Source: Gloeophyllum trabeum ATCC 11539 | Taxonomy: Eukaryota > Basidiomycota > Agaricomycetes > Gloeophyllales > Gloeophyllaceae | NCBI RefSeq assembly: GCF_000344685.1 | Contig: NW_006920417.1 | Span: 62,001-126,000, forward strand | Direction: 5' to 3' | DNA length: 64,000 nucleotides | Shown: piece after piece, positions 21,368 through 34,674 of the stretch | Numbering within the stretch: position 1 is the stretch's first letter | Layout: the number at the start of each line of letters is the position of its first letter | Translations under genes and position numbers: made by a program | The notes under the pieces: generated by a model | Told to the model about the DNA's origin: nothing | The model's input: the letters and a program-made list of their open reading frames with translations, nothing else | Database searches by the model: none

Positions 21368-23092
21368 ATGTTGAAAGGGTCTCGTATATCTGCTTGTTTA
21401 TCCGTAGCTCTTGTTCGCTCTGTATCCACGTCTGCAAGGACTGCTAACAGGGAAATCGTACAATTGTTGAAGAGAAGTGAGTCTGTCAGTCGTTCATCGC
21501 TCGAAGCGAGGACTTATGAGACAAGGTCAGCTTTGAAGGAAGAGGAATCTCGACCTGACGCGAATAAGTATAAAATAGTCGCATTCGCTCGTGCCATAAG
21601 AGCCATTGAGGGGCTCGACTACCCACTCGCATCGCTGAAGTCGACGGATGCGCGGAGAACGGCAGAAAAGGCGAAAATTGTGAGCGTTCTCGTGAGACTG
21701 CAACACCTATAGGCATTCTGAATAGGTAGCCAGGTCCGAGGTATTGGACACGGTATCGCGCATCGGATCGCAGTATACCTGCATGAAGGAGATGAGCATG
21801 CGTGAGTGCTCTCATTTCGTGTTGGTATCCGTCCTCGTGTACATGATGAGTAAACCAGATCCCTTTCAGTGCGAGCTCCTCGAAGGAGGGGTTATCTAGC
21901 GTCCAGCGCGAACCCGTACCCGAGTTAGACATTGAGACTCGCAAAAAGGCTATTGCTTCGCTGCAGCTTGTGCCTGGTATAGGGTACGCCTGTTCTCCCG
22001 TACATCATGTTGTCTGTCTGACTTCCCTTTCTTCAAATGGCAGCAAGAAGCTGGCCACGGACCTCGTAAACGAGGGCTGTCTGTCCCTCCAACATCTCCG
22101 CGACCCGCACTTCAAAGACCTCCTCTCGCCTCCCATCCAGGTCGGCGTCGAATTCATCGACCACATCCTGCAGGAGGTAACACGAGAGCAGACTGAATCG
22201 AGTATCGTAAGCGTGCCATCTCCCCCAGGCTCGAGCCCACGACTGAACTACTGTAGGCCTTGATCCGCGACGCGCTTGAACCCACCTTCGAGATTCATGC
22301 CGTGGGCCCCTTGTACGTCCATATCCCCGTCGCCTACCTCCCTCTGACTCCCCAATCTGTATATGACAGCCGGCGTGGCCTTCCCTCCTCACCGTCGCTC
22401 TCGCTCCTTCTCCTGCACCCGTCCTACAACCCGCCCCTGCCCACGCCCGCCTACCCTCCCGACGAACCCGGCAAGGGCAAGAAGCGCGGGCGCAACCCCC
22501 ACGCCTTCCGCCCCGCGTACTCTGCCGGCAGCCAGTCGACGCTGATGGCGCGCCGGGTGCTGAAGCGCCTGACAGAAGAAGGGGTTATCGCGGGTGTGCT
22601 GTCGAGTAGCACGGAGCTCTCGGTGGCGGTGGTCAGGATGCCTCGCGCGGGAGAGAGCAGGGAGGAGAGGCTGCGGGCGGTTGAGAGGAGGGAAGGGGTG
22701 TTCAGGAAGGCCGAGTTTCAGTGAGCGGTCACGGCGTCTTTGAATGAGTGGCGGAAGCTAATGTGCAGGGTGATAGCCTCGCCCCGTTCAAATCAAAAGC
22801 CGCCGCGCTGCTCGCGCTGACGGGCGACGCAGAGTTCCTGAGGGACGCACAAACGCGCGCGCTGGAGCAGCGCATGCATCTCAGCGAGTACGGGCTGTGG
22901 CAGTGGGTGTCATTAGACAGTCCGCGATACGAAGACGAGGGGAAGTGGGAGCGCATGGAGGTGGCGAGCGAGCAGGAGCTCTTCGAGAAGCTGGGCATGG
23001 CGTGGGTGGAGCCGGAGAAAAGGAACTTTGGGTTTGTCGTCGGGAGGGCGGCGAGTGGACGGGGAAGGGGGAGGCCGAGGAAAGTTGTCTAG
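21368..23092 (+). CDS. Mitochondrial DNA polymerase family X-like protein, probably catalytically inactive
   Basis: Exons 21368-21476, 21531-21679, 21734-21801, 21870-21983, 22044-22206, 22257-22312, 22370-22720 and 22777-23092 give 441 aa. The N-terminus (Arg/Ser-rich, no acids, 'MLKGSRISACLSVALVRSVS') looks like a mitochondrial presequence. The 8-kDa-type domain ('NKYKIVAFARAIRAIEGL') and two helix-hairpin-helix motifs ('VRGIGHGIAHRIAVYL' and 'LQLVPGIGKKLATDLV') match Pol beta. The palm begins 'GPFRRGLPSSPSLSLLLLHP'. In Pol beta the two metal-binding Asp residues lie 6 and 8 residues after the RRG glycine; here both are Ser. The third acidic position is Glu ('KAEFHLAPFKSK'). 'LLALTGDAEF' and a C-terminal thumb are kept. 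Family Pol X enzymes fill short gaps in base excision repair; this one may have kept DNA binding or lyase functions only. The splice at 22313/22370 is fixed by the RRG motif. Confidence 0.8.
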
Positions 23093-23369
23093 GTTGCTTT
23101 TGCGTGGTTTGAACGCGATGATATAGTTCAATTGAATGCGTCTTGTCTGCGTTCCATGGACCCAGCAGTCACTTGGAATATTCTAACTGCTGCATGCCAT
23201 CGCCATAACACCCGTGTTTATAGGCACGATCGCGCATGCGATTGCCACACGACCGCGGCGCGGCTTACGCGCTTACACTTTGCTTCCGCTCACTCCTCTC
23301 CATTCCTGCTACTCCCCGTCAATATACATTTCGTCGATGTGAACACGCTTTAATAACTACATCGCCGAT

Positions 23370-24953
23370 ATGGAGGAAACCTCAATACTGTCTCCGTTAC
23401 CGCCGACACCCGAAGAACTTACGCCTGGACCTAGCAAGAGCAGAAAGCGGCCCCGCTCTGAGTCCTGGCCGGAGCGAGACAGGAGCATTAGCTATACTGA
23501 TTCGACGATGTGCGACGTCGTTAGGGACGAGAAGTATTATATGGAGGATGGCAGCTGTATCCTGCTCGTAGAGAACACATTATTCAATGTGAGCTACTAC
23601 CTTCATGCTGGGCTATCAAGGCACGGGATGACGCTGAACGCTCCGGGCAGGTACATAGATCGATGCTCTCGCGAGACTCGTCATCGTTTGCTACGATGTT
23701 CAGCCTCCCGCAGGGGGATACGCCCATGGAGGGCACGTCGGACGACAACCCGATTGTCCTGCCTGGAGACACTGTCGCTCAGTTCAGGAACTTCTTGTGG
23801 GCTCTATACGCCTTGTAAGAGCCTTTCCACTTGACGACCATCGTGCGGGAGAAGGCTGGCTGGTCCGGTGTATGCGATCCTGTGTTTGCTCCGGGGTGAA
23901 GGTCTCACCTATGGGCTGCATAGGACCTCAATACTCCACGGACCACTCCATTATCAGTACTCCCCGCACGATCTATCCTTTTGTCCTGGTTCATGGGCAT
24001 TATACTCATGGGTCTCCAGACCTCCGGAACTCATGGTCGTCCACACCGCGCAAGCCGACCTCGTGCGCCTGATGGACATCGCCCTCGTCGCCAACAAGTA
24101 CTCCTTCAAGACCCTCGAGACCTGGGCGCTGGACGCCATCCAGGAGTACGTCACCCGGCAGCCCTCCCCCCTCTTCCCCCGACCCGCCCTCGCCCCCTCT
24201 GGCGCCCTCGCGCAGTTCTCCGCCGCTACGACCCCGACGATACCCACCGCGCCGCCGTTCAAGCCAGGCCTCGCGCGGCTCGTGCGCCTGGCGCACCTCT
24301 GTGCGCACGAGCCGCTGCTCGGCACTATGGTCGGGCTGCTCAAGCGGCTCATGTGCAGCTCGGTCCCGTACGCGTACCTCGCGATGTGCCTCGCGGACGA
24401 GCTCGACTTGCGCACGCTCAAGGGCGCGGCGTACCTCGAGGTGATGCAGAAGACGAAGGTCGTTGCGCGCGAGCACGTCGATATCCCCGTCTGCGCGACG
24501 CCGGACGCGGACGGCGAGAGTGAGGACGAAGAAGACGATGGCATAGAGGTGCTGCTCTCGCCTGATGGGAGGCTCGTGGTGAGCGGGCCGCAGAAACTGC
24601 GCCTGCTATGTGGGTACCATGGCCTGAGCCGTGCCTGGGAGCACTTGCGGCTGCATCCGCCGCCGTTCGAGCATGCGTCGAGTTGCGGCGCGACCTGGCA
24701 CCAGCATGGGTGCACGCAGAGTTGGTCGGACTTCTGGAAGGAGAAGACAAGGACCGAAGGTATATTGTCGCTCGGCCTCGCTGATGTCCTGGGACGCCTG
24801 CGCGCGGTGGCGAAAGAGTTTGACAAGTGGGGCAGCGCCACGTACATGCATCATGATTGTCGGCTGAGTGCGAAGCGAGTTATTCAGGAGAAGATTAAGC
24901 AGGTGGAGGAGGAATTGCCGGATTACTTTTCAGAGGAAAAGGAGATGGTGTAG
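23370..24953 (+). CDS. BTB/POZ domain protein, 438 aa
   Basis: Exons 23370-23588, 23651-23814 and 24020-24953. After a Pro/Ser-rich basic N-terminus the BTB core reads through exon 1 to 2 ('MCDVVRDEKYYMEDGSCILL', 'VHRSMLSRDSSSFATMFSLP'), then 'FRNFLWALYA' joins 'LPPELMVVHT' across a 205-nt intron and continues 'RLMDIALVANKYSFKTLE'. This pattern (BTB plus a helical C-terminal region with no kelch or MATH domain) is a large basidiomycete family thought to mediate protein-protein contacts, some as Cullin-3 adaptors. The C-terminal half has scattered Cys/His ('CGYHGLSRAWEH', 'CGATWHQHGC') and an acidic stretch, without a recognised domain. Function unknown. Confidence 0.83.
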
Positions 24954-25387
24954 ACGGAGGTTTATCTGGCTGCTTACTCTCGGGGTTTAATATGTTGTAT
25001 TCTACATTGTATTATATATAAACAGTCGTGCACCCTGTCGCTTCCCTGGGGTGCAGCAGGTGAAAACTATTAGTGGGGACAAAATGTCTCTTGCAATTGG
25101 GCTAGAGTATCCCAGTGCCTTTATTTCGCCCCACATGGCTTAAACCCCTGTGCGATCTGTACAGCAAAGTCTCCCTTCCCGTCCGACAGCTTCTTGCGTG
25201 GTCCATGAAGCTTGCGCGAGATACGACGGCAATTTATGCGTGTGCAATCGAACTGGTGTGTTTGGGGTTCACAGCGACATCCCTCAGTCCACGTCGTGCA
25301 CCTGCCCCAGCTTTGCCTCTTGGCAGGCGCGCAGGAGCGCGCGCAGGCTTTGCGGATGCATATGCCTTGTTCGTCTGGCACTGCATG
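24954..25387. other. Convergent 3' region between BTB and WD40 genes
   Basis: Both flanking genes end here (stops at 24953 and 25388). AT-rich 3'UTR-like sequence near 24990-25025; no coding frame supported. Confidence 0.55.
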
Positions 25388-27600
25388 TCAAGTCATAAAA
25401 TCGTCGTCGTCAGGATCCAAGTCAGGATCAGTTCCTAACGGCCATGAGCGTTTGTCGAAGGGGTCCACGTCTCCGTCGCGCCCAAGAAGACTATAGAAGA
25501 CGGTAAGCCCACTGGAAGTAGGAGTGATTTAACGCATACTGGTCGAATAGCACAATCGTCCCTCTGTCCTCCCGTGCTGCAACGGAATCCAGGTCGAATA
25601 GCGGACGCACGAATGTATCGGTCTCATCAAGGTCCTCGAAAGACGGTGAAGTGGAGGTGGCACTGTGTAGTATTATGTCGCGTTCAATCCCTGCTGTGAG
25701 AACAACCGGCATCTGAGGGTGAATAACAGCACTGTTGACTATCGACTTATGACCTGGACATATACATCAAGCGCGCTCAGTACTCTCTTGAAAGAGAAAG
25801 GCTCATCGAACGTACCGCATAGCCTAGTGAACGGCGATGAGAGCTCAGCTGGGATGTATATATTCTTGCTCGCATAATCTGCAAAAGCTGCACAAATGTG
25901 AACCGGCGCTTACAAGAACACACGAAGACGCCGTACCAGGAGGATGGTCGCCACTCTGCATCTCCCAGTGTTCGAATTTGATTTCTTCCCGCATGTGGTG
26001 TAATTGAACAACTTCCGGTATCTTCCAGGCGTATGCACGGAAATCATCTGAACCGGTTGCATAATAGTTGTCGCCCCGTGTACCCATGTTTCCGAAAGAT
26101 GCATGCTATTAATGTGTCAGAAGTACAAAATCATCCCTAGAGCTCCTTCCTGACCTTGATCGTACAAGAGTTCTCATACGTCCTAGTATCAGGTGTTGTC
26201 CTCTGCTGCTCTGGCGTAACCGTGCTACTACAGATAGCAATAGGATTCTCATCCGTGACAGAGTACATGGTTGGGAGATAGTGCTGTGAAAATGCATGAG
26301 TTTCGTTTGGAAGGTGTACGGTGCTCTTACCAGGAAGAGCACTCCGAGCTTCATACCTGCCCGAATGAGTTTATATTATAGGATAATTGGGTACCGCACA
26401 GGAGATCACGCTTACCTTCACTGTCGAAAGCAATGCTCCCAACCTCAGGACGACTGCACCGGTTGCCTTTCGCAACGGTGGTGTTATACTAACAATGTAA
26501 GCTTGACTACAGAGAAATGTCAGATCCAAGCGTACCGTGTAGACTATCCCGTTTTTGTGGCGCTGACTGAGAGGTCCGAATGCCATACGCGTATCCCTGA
26601 GGCAAACCCTTCCTCTTGTATCACCAGTAGCAAAAATATGTTCCATGCCAGGATGCCATTTAACGTCACTGAATTCTGAATCATTGAGCAGCGTTGCTGC
26701 CGCTCTCGTCAAACTTCGATTATCTCTACCGTCATGAAGTACAACTGTCCCATCTTCACTGGAATATGTTCAGTAACGTGCTCTCGGGTGGAAATTCAAC
26801 CCTGACGGGTACCTAGCGCTCAGGAATACCTCGTCTTGCCAAGGATGACATGATACTGAACGAAGGGAATCCTGGCGAATACATGGCTCAGTAAATCCAG
26901 ATTTGGTGGAGCATAGTCCTTACATGATGACATCGGATCGTTTGGCATGGTCCGCCAGATTCACCCGGAGTAGTTGCACCGGGGAGCTCGGATAAATCGT
27001 ACTTGTATATCTTGTCATCGGTGTCTCCACTGGTGGCATACGTCGCTTTCAGACTCGTCAAGAAAGAGCTACGATCAACAAGACTCACGCGAAGAGGTAC
27101 CGGTTATGGGCAGAAAACGCAACTGTAAAGACATTGGCCTGTCGCGGCGGTTACTCTACTGTCCGATGCTCCTTAGCTACAACAGCATAAATGGGCGTAC
27201 AGTTGGTCCATGGAAAGAGACTGAAGGCGTCATGACATCTTCTTGGTGGAAGTCCCATAACAGGACGCACAAATCTGCGCACAGTGGGACGAAATAAAAA
27301 CAAGCGCTTAATTCGCCCCTGGAGTGACTGACCGTCACCAGCGCTCGCTAACCATCTGCCTCCGTCAGACGACAAGCAGAGAGCGTTGACGCAAGATGTA
27401 TGCGCAGCGAGTCTCCTGAATATAACATGCAAAGTCTGAATTCCACACCATTACTACCATGAGAGCGGGAAGGAACCAGACCTCGAGTAGGGTAAACCTC
27501 TTCGCAGGAATCCTTCTATAGTATCACTCCTTGATTTTTCATATATTCTGGGATTTAACAGGTGCGCGGATCCGATTGCAAGAGCTTGAGTACTAGCCAT
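25388..27600 (-). CDS. WD40 repeat protein, DCAF-like (499 aa, 14 exons)
   Basis: Exons (minus): 27600-27482, 27415-27333, 27274-27201, 27138-27089, 27029-26924, 26871-26813, 26758-26536, 26488-26416, 26356-26331, 26283-26155, 26105-25937, 25887-25816, 25753-25540 and 25490-25388. All phases agree and give exactly 500 codons with the stop. Repeats are visible as 'LAAHTSCVNALCLSSDG...LASAGDD', 'GPTANVFTVAFSAHNRYLFA', 'HDSLRSVSCHP...LSASED', 'SDVKWHPGMEHIFATGDTRG', 'YYATGSDDFRAYAWKI' and 'GHKSIVNSAVIHPQMP'. The 'LRDTR' end of one blade resembles the WDxR box by which DCAF proteins bind DDB1 in CUL4 ubiquitin ligases, so that role is a reasonable inference. An Asp-rich tail ends the protein. It has by far the most exons per kb in the window. 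Confidence 0.85.
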
Positions 27601-28299
27601 CACCGGACAAGAAGGTTTCCGCAAGCTTCACAGACGTCCTCAATCATTGGACAAGGTCAGGAATGCGCGCAGACCTCCAAACTCGATGTGTTCGTCAGGT
27701 GAAGTTAACCCGCGCGAGAGGTTCAAGTTAACGTTCAGAAATGGTCCAGGTGCTGTGGGTGGAACGCCTTGAGCTGCGACGTCGACGGGGCCAAGGATGA
27801 TAGTCAGAAACTCACCAACGTAGCAAGGATCGCTATTACACTGGCACGTCAAGGACGTAGGCCACAGCGACTGAGGCGAAGCGCCGAATCCTGCAAGCTC
27901 CAACTTAGTTCAACTTCCGATGGATATCCAGAAGTGTGACGGTTTCACCCGCGTTCCCGCTAAGTCATCCGGGCTTCATGATGATAGATAATTGCGGACT
28001 GCGTACAGCGCAAGGACTGTCCGTGGATGGAACATCCATGATTAAGTACTACAAATGTTGAACGTAACCAAAACCATCATGAGTCTAAGGCAGTCTATAA
28101 TCGGAGGGGGGATATCGTGTCTATGTCTATGGCCGTATGAATGAAAATAAATAACTGGATGGAGCTTCACTGGCAAAGCGAAGCGCAACGGGGCAACGGG
28201 ATATAGAGGGCATTAAGTCGTGCAGCGAATAAATCAACCGAGACAAATACAAGCAGTGTCCTGGGGTTCACAACTAGGAGCACATCCAACCATCACGAG
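27601..28299. other. Intergenic upstream of WD40 gene and downstream of CRE1
   Basis: An open frame at 27640-27903 (minus) has no ATG and no recognised motif; I take it as promoter or leader sequence of the WD40 gene. No other signal seen. Confidence 0.45.
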
Positions 28300-30537
<2,238 letters not shown>

Positions 30538-32950
30538 AGCGAAAGGTGACCACTGGGTCTATTAGCGAGGGAGAGTGCGTAGCTTGGGACGGGATGTATG
30601 TTTCTGTAGGACAAGGAGTAAGTTCGGATGGCGTCATGAGCAAGTCTACCGGGACTGACGTACCGTACAAAGTAGGGTCGGGACGGTGCTCAGTCTCGAC
30701 TGCACTGGGCTACCGGGCTGTCTATGACTCTTCTATCAATAACTTATCTCTTGTATGGCAGGCAGACTTCTACGTGAGTACTTGAAGCAGTTCTAGCTCA
30801 GGCGGCGGAGATATCGCTCCGGCGAGATGGGAACGGGATGGTGAAAGCAGGAGGTGCGTATAAAGCCCAGAGACAAAGTTGCGGGCTCTCGAGCTGACGA
30901 GAGAGGGGACAAGAAAGACGAGGATAAGCCAAGTTTCGGATGCGGTAGATACGCCGCCACTGAGCCACTAAAGCACGTAGCGGGGCGGGGAAAGCACGTG
31001 AAAGTGCGAGATCACGAAGGCTCTATCAGGGCAGAGTCTACGTAACAGCCTTCCTGATGGCGACGAATGCGGGGGCGGCAGTCGGTCTGGACGTGCGGAG
31101 AACGAGTTACGCAGCCTGCAGAGTGCACTCCTGCTTGTCCTGTCGAAAGCAGCTTAGCCCCGAGCGTTGTTGGTGGAAAATAAGACCTCGACAAATTTGC
31201 GCTATCAACTGATTCCAGCGCTGATTTGAGCCTCCCTCGCCGAGCTGCCTTGGTCGCTTCATCTTTGGCCCAGCCGACGCACGATGTGCTCTTCATTGGT
31301 ATACCCCGGACCTCGGCGTCGGTCCCGGCTACACGTGGCCCTTTCAGTCTGGGGCCCCGAGCCTCCGATACCCCGGTTCCGCCTTCGATGTGTAAACCGG
31401 GCCTTGGTCCGGCGGGTACCCCAATTCTCCGTGGATACTCCGGGCGCCGTCTTTATCCTGCCCTCCTCGCGACATCGCGCCCCCGATCTTCCGTACTTCC
31501 AGCACCCCATCCATCTTTCTGAGAAGCCGCCTTTACAGTGCACCATATACCCATGGGCTGCTGGCGCTGACACAAGTCATGCGTGATCGTTTCACTTCCA
31601 TCTCGACGCGATGTCGGCGCGGTGATACGCCCCATACTCAGGTTATACTTAGCAGCATTAACCATCACTTTCCCCGCAACGCCTCTCTGATTTCCTCGGT
31701 CCTGCGTTGATCTGGGGTAGCCATTAATCATGCCATTGTAATAGCTAGTGAGTTCTGCCAACGCTTCCACACACCAGCCGTGTTCGCGACTGCGACTTCA
31801 CTCGGGTTCCTTTACTTAATCACACTGCGTCCATTCTAGCGCAACCCGGACCAGCGGTAGGCCCCCACAAATCCGACATGATGAACGGATATGGGTACAA
31901 GTATGTTGCCACCCACAGGTATTGACCTCGCGGTATCAGATGAACAGATGAACGACAGCAACACGAGCCGTAGTCAAGTCAATGCTGGGACAATCAGAAC
32001 AAGCACAAGGAACCTCCAAGCTACATGCCCCCGGACGTGGTGCAGGACAGCGGAGCACGATCACTTCCGCTGTCCCGCACAGACATCCGCCGCAGCCTGA
32101 GCCAGCGAGGTTTTTCCTGTCCTGATCGATTCGCTTGGGAGCTGCGCAGATACAGCCTCCCGACAGGGCAAATAACGCGCAGCTCGAGTACACGCCGGCT
32201 CATCCATCACCTCCACTCGCAGGCGCAATGCGCAGGCGCCTCCAGCCAGTTCTCGACTCGCACGCAGGGCGTTGATTACGACCCCTTCATATATGAACGC
32301 CGTGTATCCAGGATCAAGGTTATATTTCTCGCAAATACACGCGCCTGGCCTTCCCTCGACTCTGTGCTTTCGTGCACAACGTGGACGCGATTTTCGAGCC
32401 GAGCTACGTGAATGGGGAAATTCCACCGATCGTGATAATGGCCCCTGCGAATATAGAACTCTGGGCCGTCTCAGTAGAATCAAGGTGGGCGCTGGGGATA
32501 ATTCGGTTCCACTCACTTCTGCGTGGACGACAAACCTTGCGGCGTGTCGAGCATGCAGAAGTCCAAGATCGAATACTCACCGCTACCCAGCCTGAATACT
32601 TCGTGCCCGTCCCATTCGCTATGGGTTAACCGGACGTTTTCACTTTCATGCACTCATACAGTAAAGGGCATATATTTTGCGGCATAGCAAAGGCTGCGGG
32701 ATGGTCTATTAGAAGGGCATCTCTACCGTTTCCGCTACTCGAGAGCTGGATACCTGGCACTGTCCCGATCTGGTGCATTGCACATGGAGCACTTGTCTCT
32801 TATCTACTCTCCCCTTGTCTGGACTCTAGGTCGCCACCCCTTTCCAGCCGACGTACGCGAGATGCTCTAGACAATACTTGCCTTTTCCGCACAAATCAGC
32901 CGAGGGTCGCGGTAGCGAAGGTTGTCAACGCCACTCACTTCCCGCCGTCC
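30538..32950. other. Gene-poor region left of the TIR element
   Basis: About 2.4 kb with short overlapping open frames on all strands but no start, splice pattern or motif that supports a gene. The first few hundred bases are the CRE1 promoter and leader (a long upstream region is usual for CreA genes). The rest is anonymous sequence, possibly old transposon or relict DNA. Confidence 0.5.
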
Positions 32951-33101
32951 TACAGTCCCGGACAACCAAAGACAACAAATTCGGTGACCGGATTTCCTGA
33001 GGTCCAGCAGCCGTGGGAACCCCAATTTTATTGCAGAAACGAGTGATTTAGACTCTAAAGAAGAGATTGGCACGAGCCGATTTCCCATAAACACCCTGTA
33101 G

Positions 33102-33461
33102 CCTTCAATAATGGGTCGGGATGGGCCAAAATTTTGGCCGTATACAAAACAAATCGGGAAAAATGCGGAAAATATGCCAATCGACTCCTTTCAATGAGCT
33201 GAGTCTGATTCTGGCTTAAATATAATAATTGGACCAGCTGATATGCAATAATAGCTCTCATAAGTTCAGGCCAAATATGGCAGTCAAGGTAACATGTGCA
33301 ATAAATTTGAACTTCCTTGTCAGTGGGCGGCCTCAGAAGGAGGTCTGAAGTATTCGAAAGCCTAGATCCAGCTCCATGCAAGGGTTACAGGTCCCCAAAG
33401 GCTCAGGGCATGACCTGGGAGGTCCGGTGACTGTGTAGAATGTCGTTGAAATGGCCCAAAA
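33102..33461. repeat. Direct repeat, left copy (abuts the assembly gap)
   Basis: 360 bases that recur at 34164-34521. From 33141 to 33461 the copies are identical at an offset of 1060 bases; the first ~40 bases differ by two single-base indels in G and A runs. It contains the palindrome GGCCAAAATTTTGGCC at 33125-33140, and its last bases (GGCCCAAAA) begin that motif again, so the unit may be tandem with a period of about 330 bases. Confidence 0.9.
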
Positions 33462-34163
33462 NNNNNNNNNNNNNNNNNNNNNNNNNNNNNNNNNNNNNNN
33501 NNNNNNNNNNNNNNNNNNNNNNNNNNNNNNNNNNNNNNNNNNNNNNNNNNNNNNNNNNNNNNNNNNNNNNNNNNNNNNNNNNNNNNNNNNNNNNNNNNNN
33601 NNNNNNNNNNNNNNNNNNNNNNNNNNNNNNNNNNNNNNNNNNNNNNNNNNNNNNNNNNNNNNNNNNNNNNNNNNNNNNNNNNNNNNNNNNNNNNNNNNNN
33701 NNNNNNNNNNNNNNNNNNNNNNNNNNNNNNNNNNNNNNNNNNNNNNNNNNNNNNNNNNNNNNNNNNNNNNNNNNNNNNNNNNNNNNNNNNNNNNNNNNNN
33801 NNNNNNNNNNNNNNNNNNNNNNNNNNNNNNNNNNNNNNNNNNNNNNNNNNNNNNNNNNNNNNNNNNNNNNNNNNNNNNNNNNNNNNNNNNNNNNNNNNNN
33901 NNNNNNNNNNNNNNNNNNNNNNNNNNNNNNNNNNNNNNNNNNNNNNNNNNNNNNNNNNNNNNNNNNNNNNNNNNNNNNNNNNNNNNNNNNNNNNNNNNNN
34001 NNNNNNNNNNNNNNNNNNNNNNNNNNNNNNNNNNNNNNNNNNNNNNNNNNNNNNNNNNNNNNNNNNNNNNNNNNNNNNNNNNNNNNNNNNNNNNNNNNNN
34101 NNNNNNNNNNNNNNNNNNNNNNNNNNNNNNNNNNNNNNNNNNNNNNNNNNNNNNNNNNNNNNN
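33462..34163. other. Assembly gap (702 N)
   Basis: Run of N. Open frames that cross it are artefacts. Confidence 0.99.
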
Positions 34164-34521
34164 CCTTCAATAATGGGTCGGATGGGCCAAATTTTGGCCG
34201 TATACAAAACAAATCGGGAAAAATGCGGAAAATATGCCAATCGACTCCTTTCAATGAGCTGAGTCTGATTCTGGCTTAAATATAATAATTGGACCAGCTG
34301 ATATGCAATAATAGCTCTCATAAGTTCAGGCCAAATATGGCAGTCAAGGTAACATGTGCAATAAATTTGAACTTCCTTGTCAGTGGGCGGCCTCAGAAGG
34401 AGGTCTGAAGTATTCGAAAGCCTAGATCCAGCTCCATGCAAGGGTTACAGGTCCCCAAAGGCTCAGGGCATGACCTGGGAGGTCCGGTGACTGTGTAGAA
34501 TGTCGTTGAAATGGCCCAAAA
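34164..34521. repeat. Direct repeat, right copy (abuts the assembly gap)
   Basis: 358-base copy of 33102-33461, shorter by one G and one A in homopolymers. It continues into AATTTTGGCCGTAT and then diverges toward the right terminal inverted repeat. Confidence 0.9.
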
Positions 34522-34674
34522 TTTTGGCCGTATCAAAAAGTCGTGGGAAAAATAGGGGGACCTCATTTTTGGATGTTTCCAGCCTCCCTGAGTCCGAATC
34601 TGAAGTCGGTTTCCCGCCAAAAAATCTCGTTCGATCAGAAATCAATTTGTTGCCTTTGCTTGTCCGGGACTGTA

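Larger units (their letters stand above)
32951..34674. mobile_element. TIR-bounded DNA element with TA target duplication (Tc1/mariner-like, non-autonomous or gap-truncated)
   Basis: 31-nt terminal inverted repeats match at 29 of 31 positions: 32951-32981 reads TACAGTCCCGGACAACCAAA..., and the reverse complement of 34644-34674 reads TACAGTCCCGGACAAGCAAA.... Each repeat begins with TA, so the element proper would be 32953-34672, flanked by a TA duplication as in Tc1/mariner/pogo elements. 702 of the 1720 bases are N, and the visible interior holds two copies of a ~360-bp repeat. No transposase motif is readable, so it is either a non-autonomous element or its coding part lies in the gap. Confidence 0.68.

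Noticed and set aside
27640..27903. Minus-strand frame of 87 codons upstream of the WD40 gene
   Set aside because: Starts with TTG, has no ATG, no homology that I recognise, and sits where the promoter should be.
30538..32950. Several 60-150-codon frames on both strands
   Set aside because: Overlapping, biased to Arg/Ser/Pro, no consistent splice signals; no gene claimed.
33362..34441. Open frames of 240-359 codons spanning the N run
   Set aside because: They are open only because N codons contain no stops.
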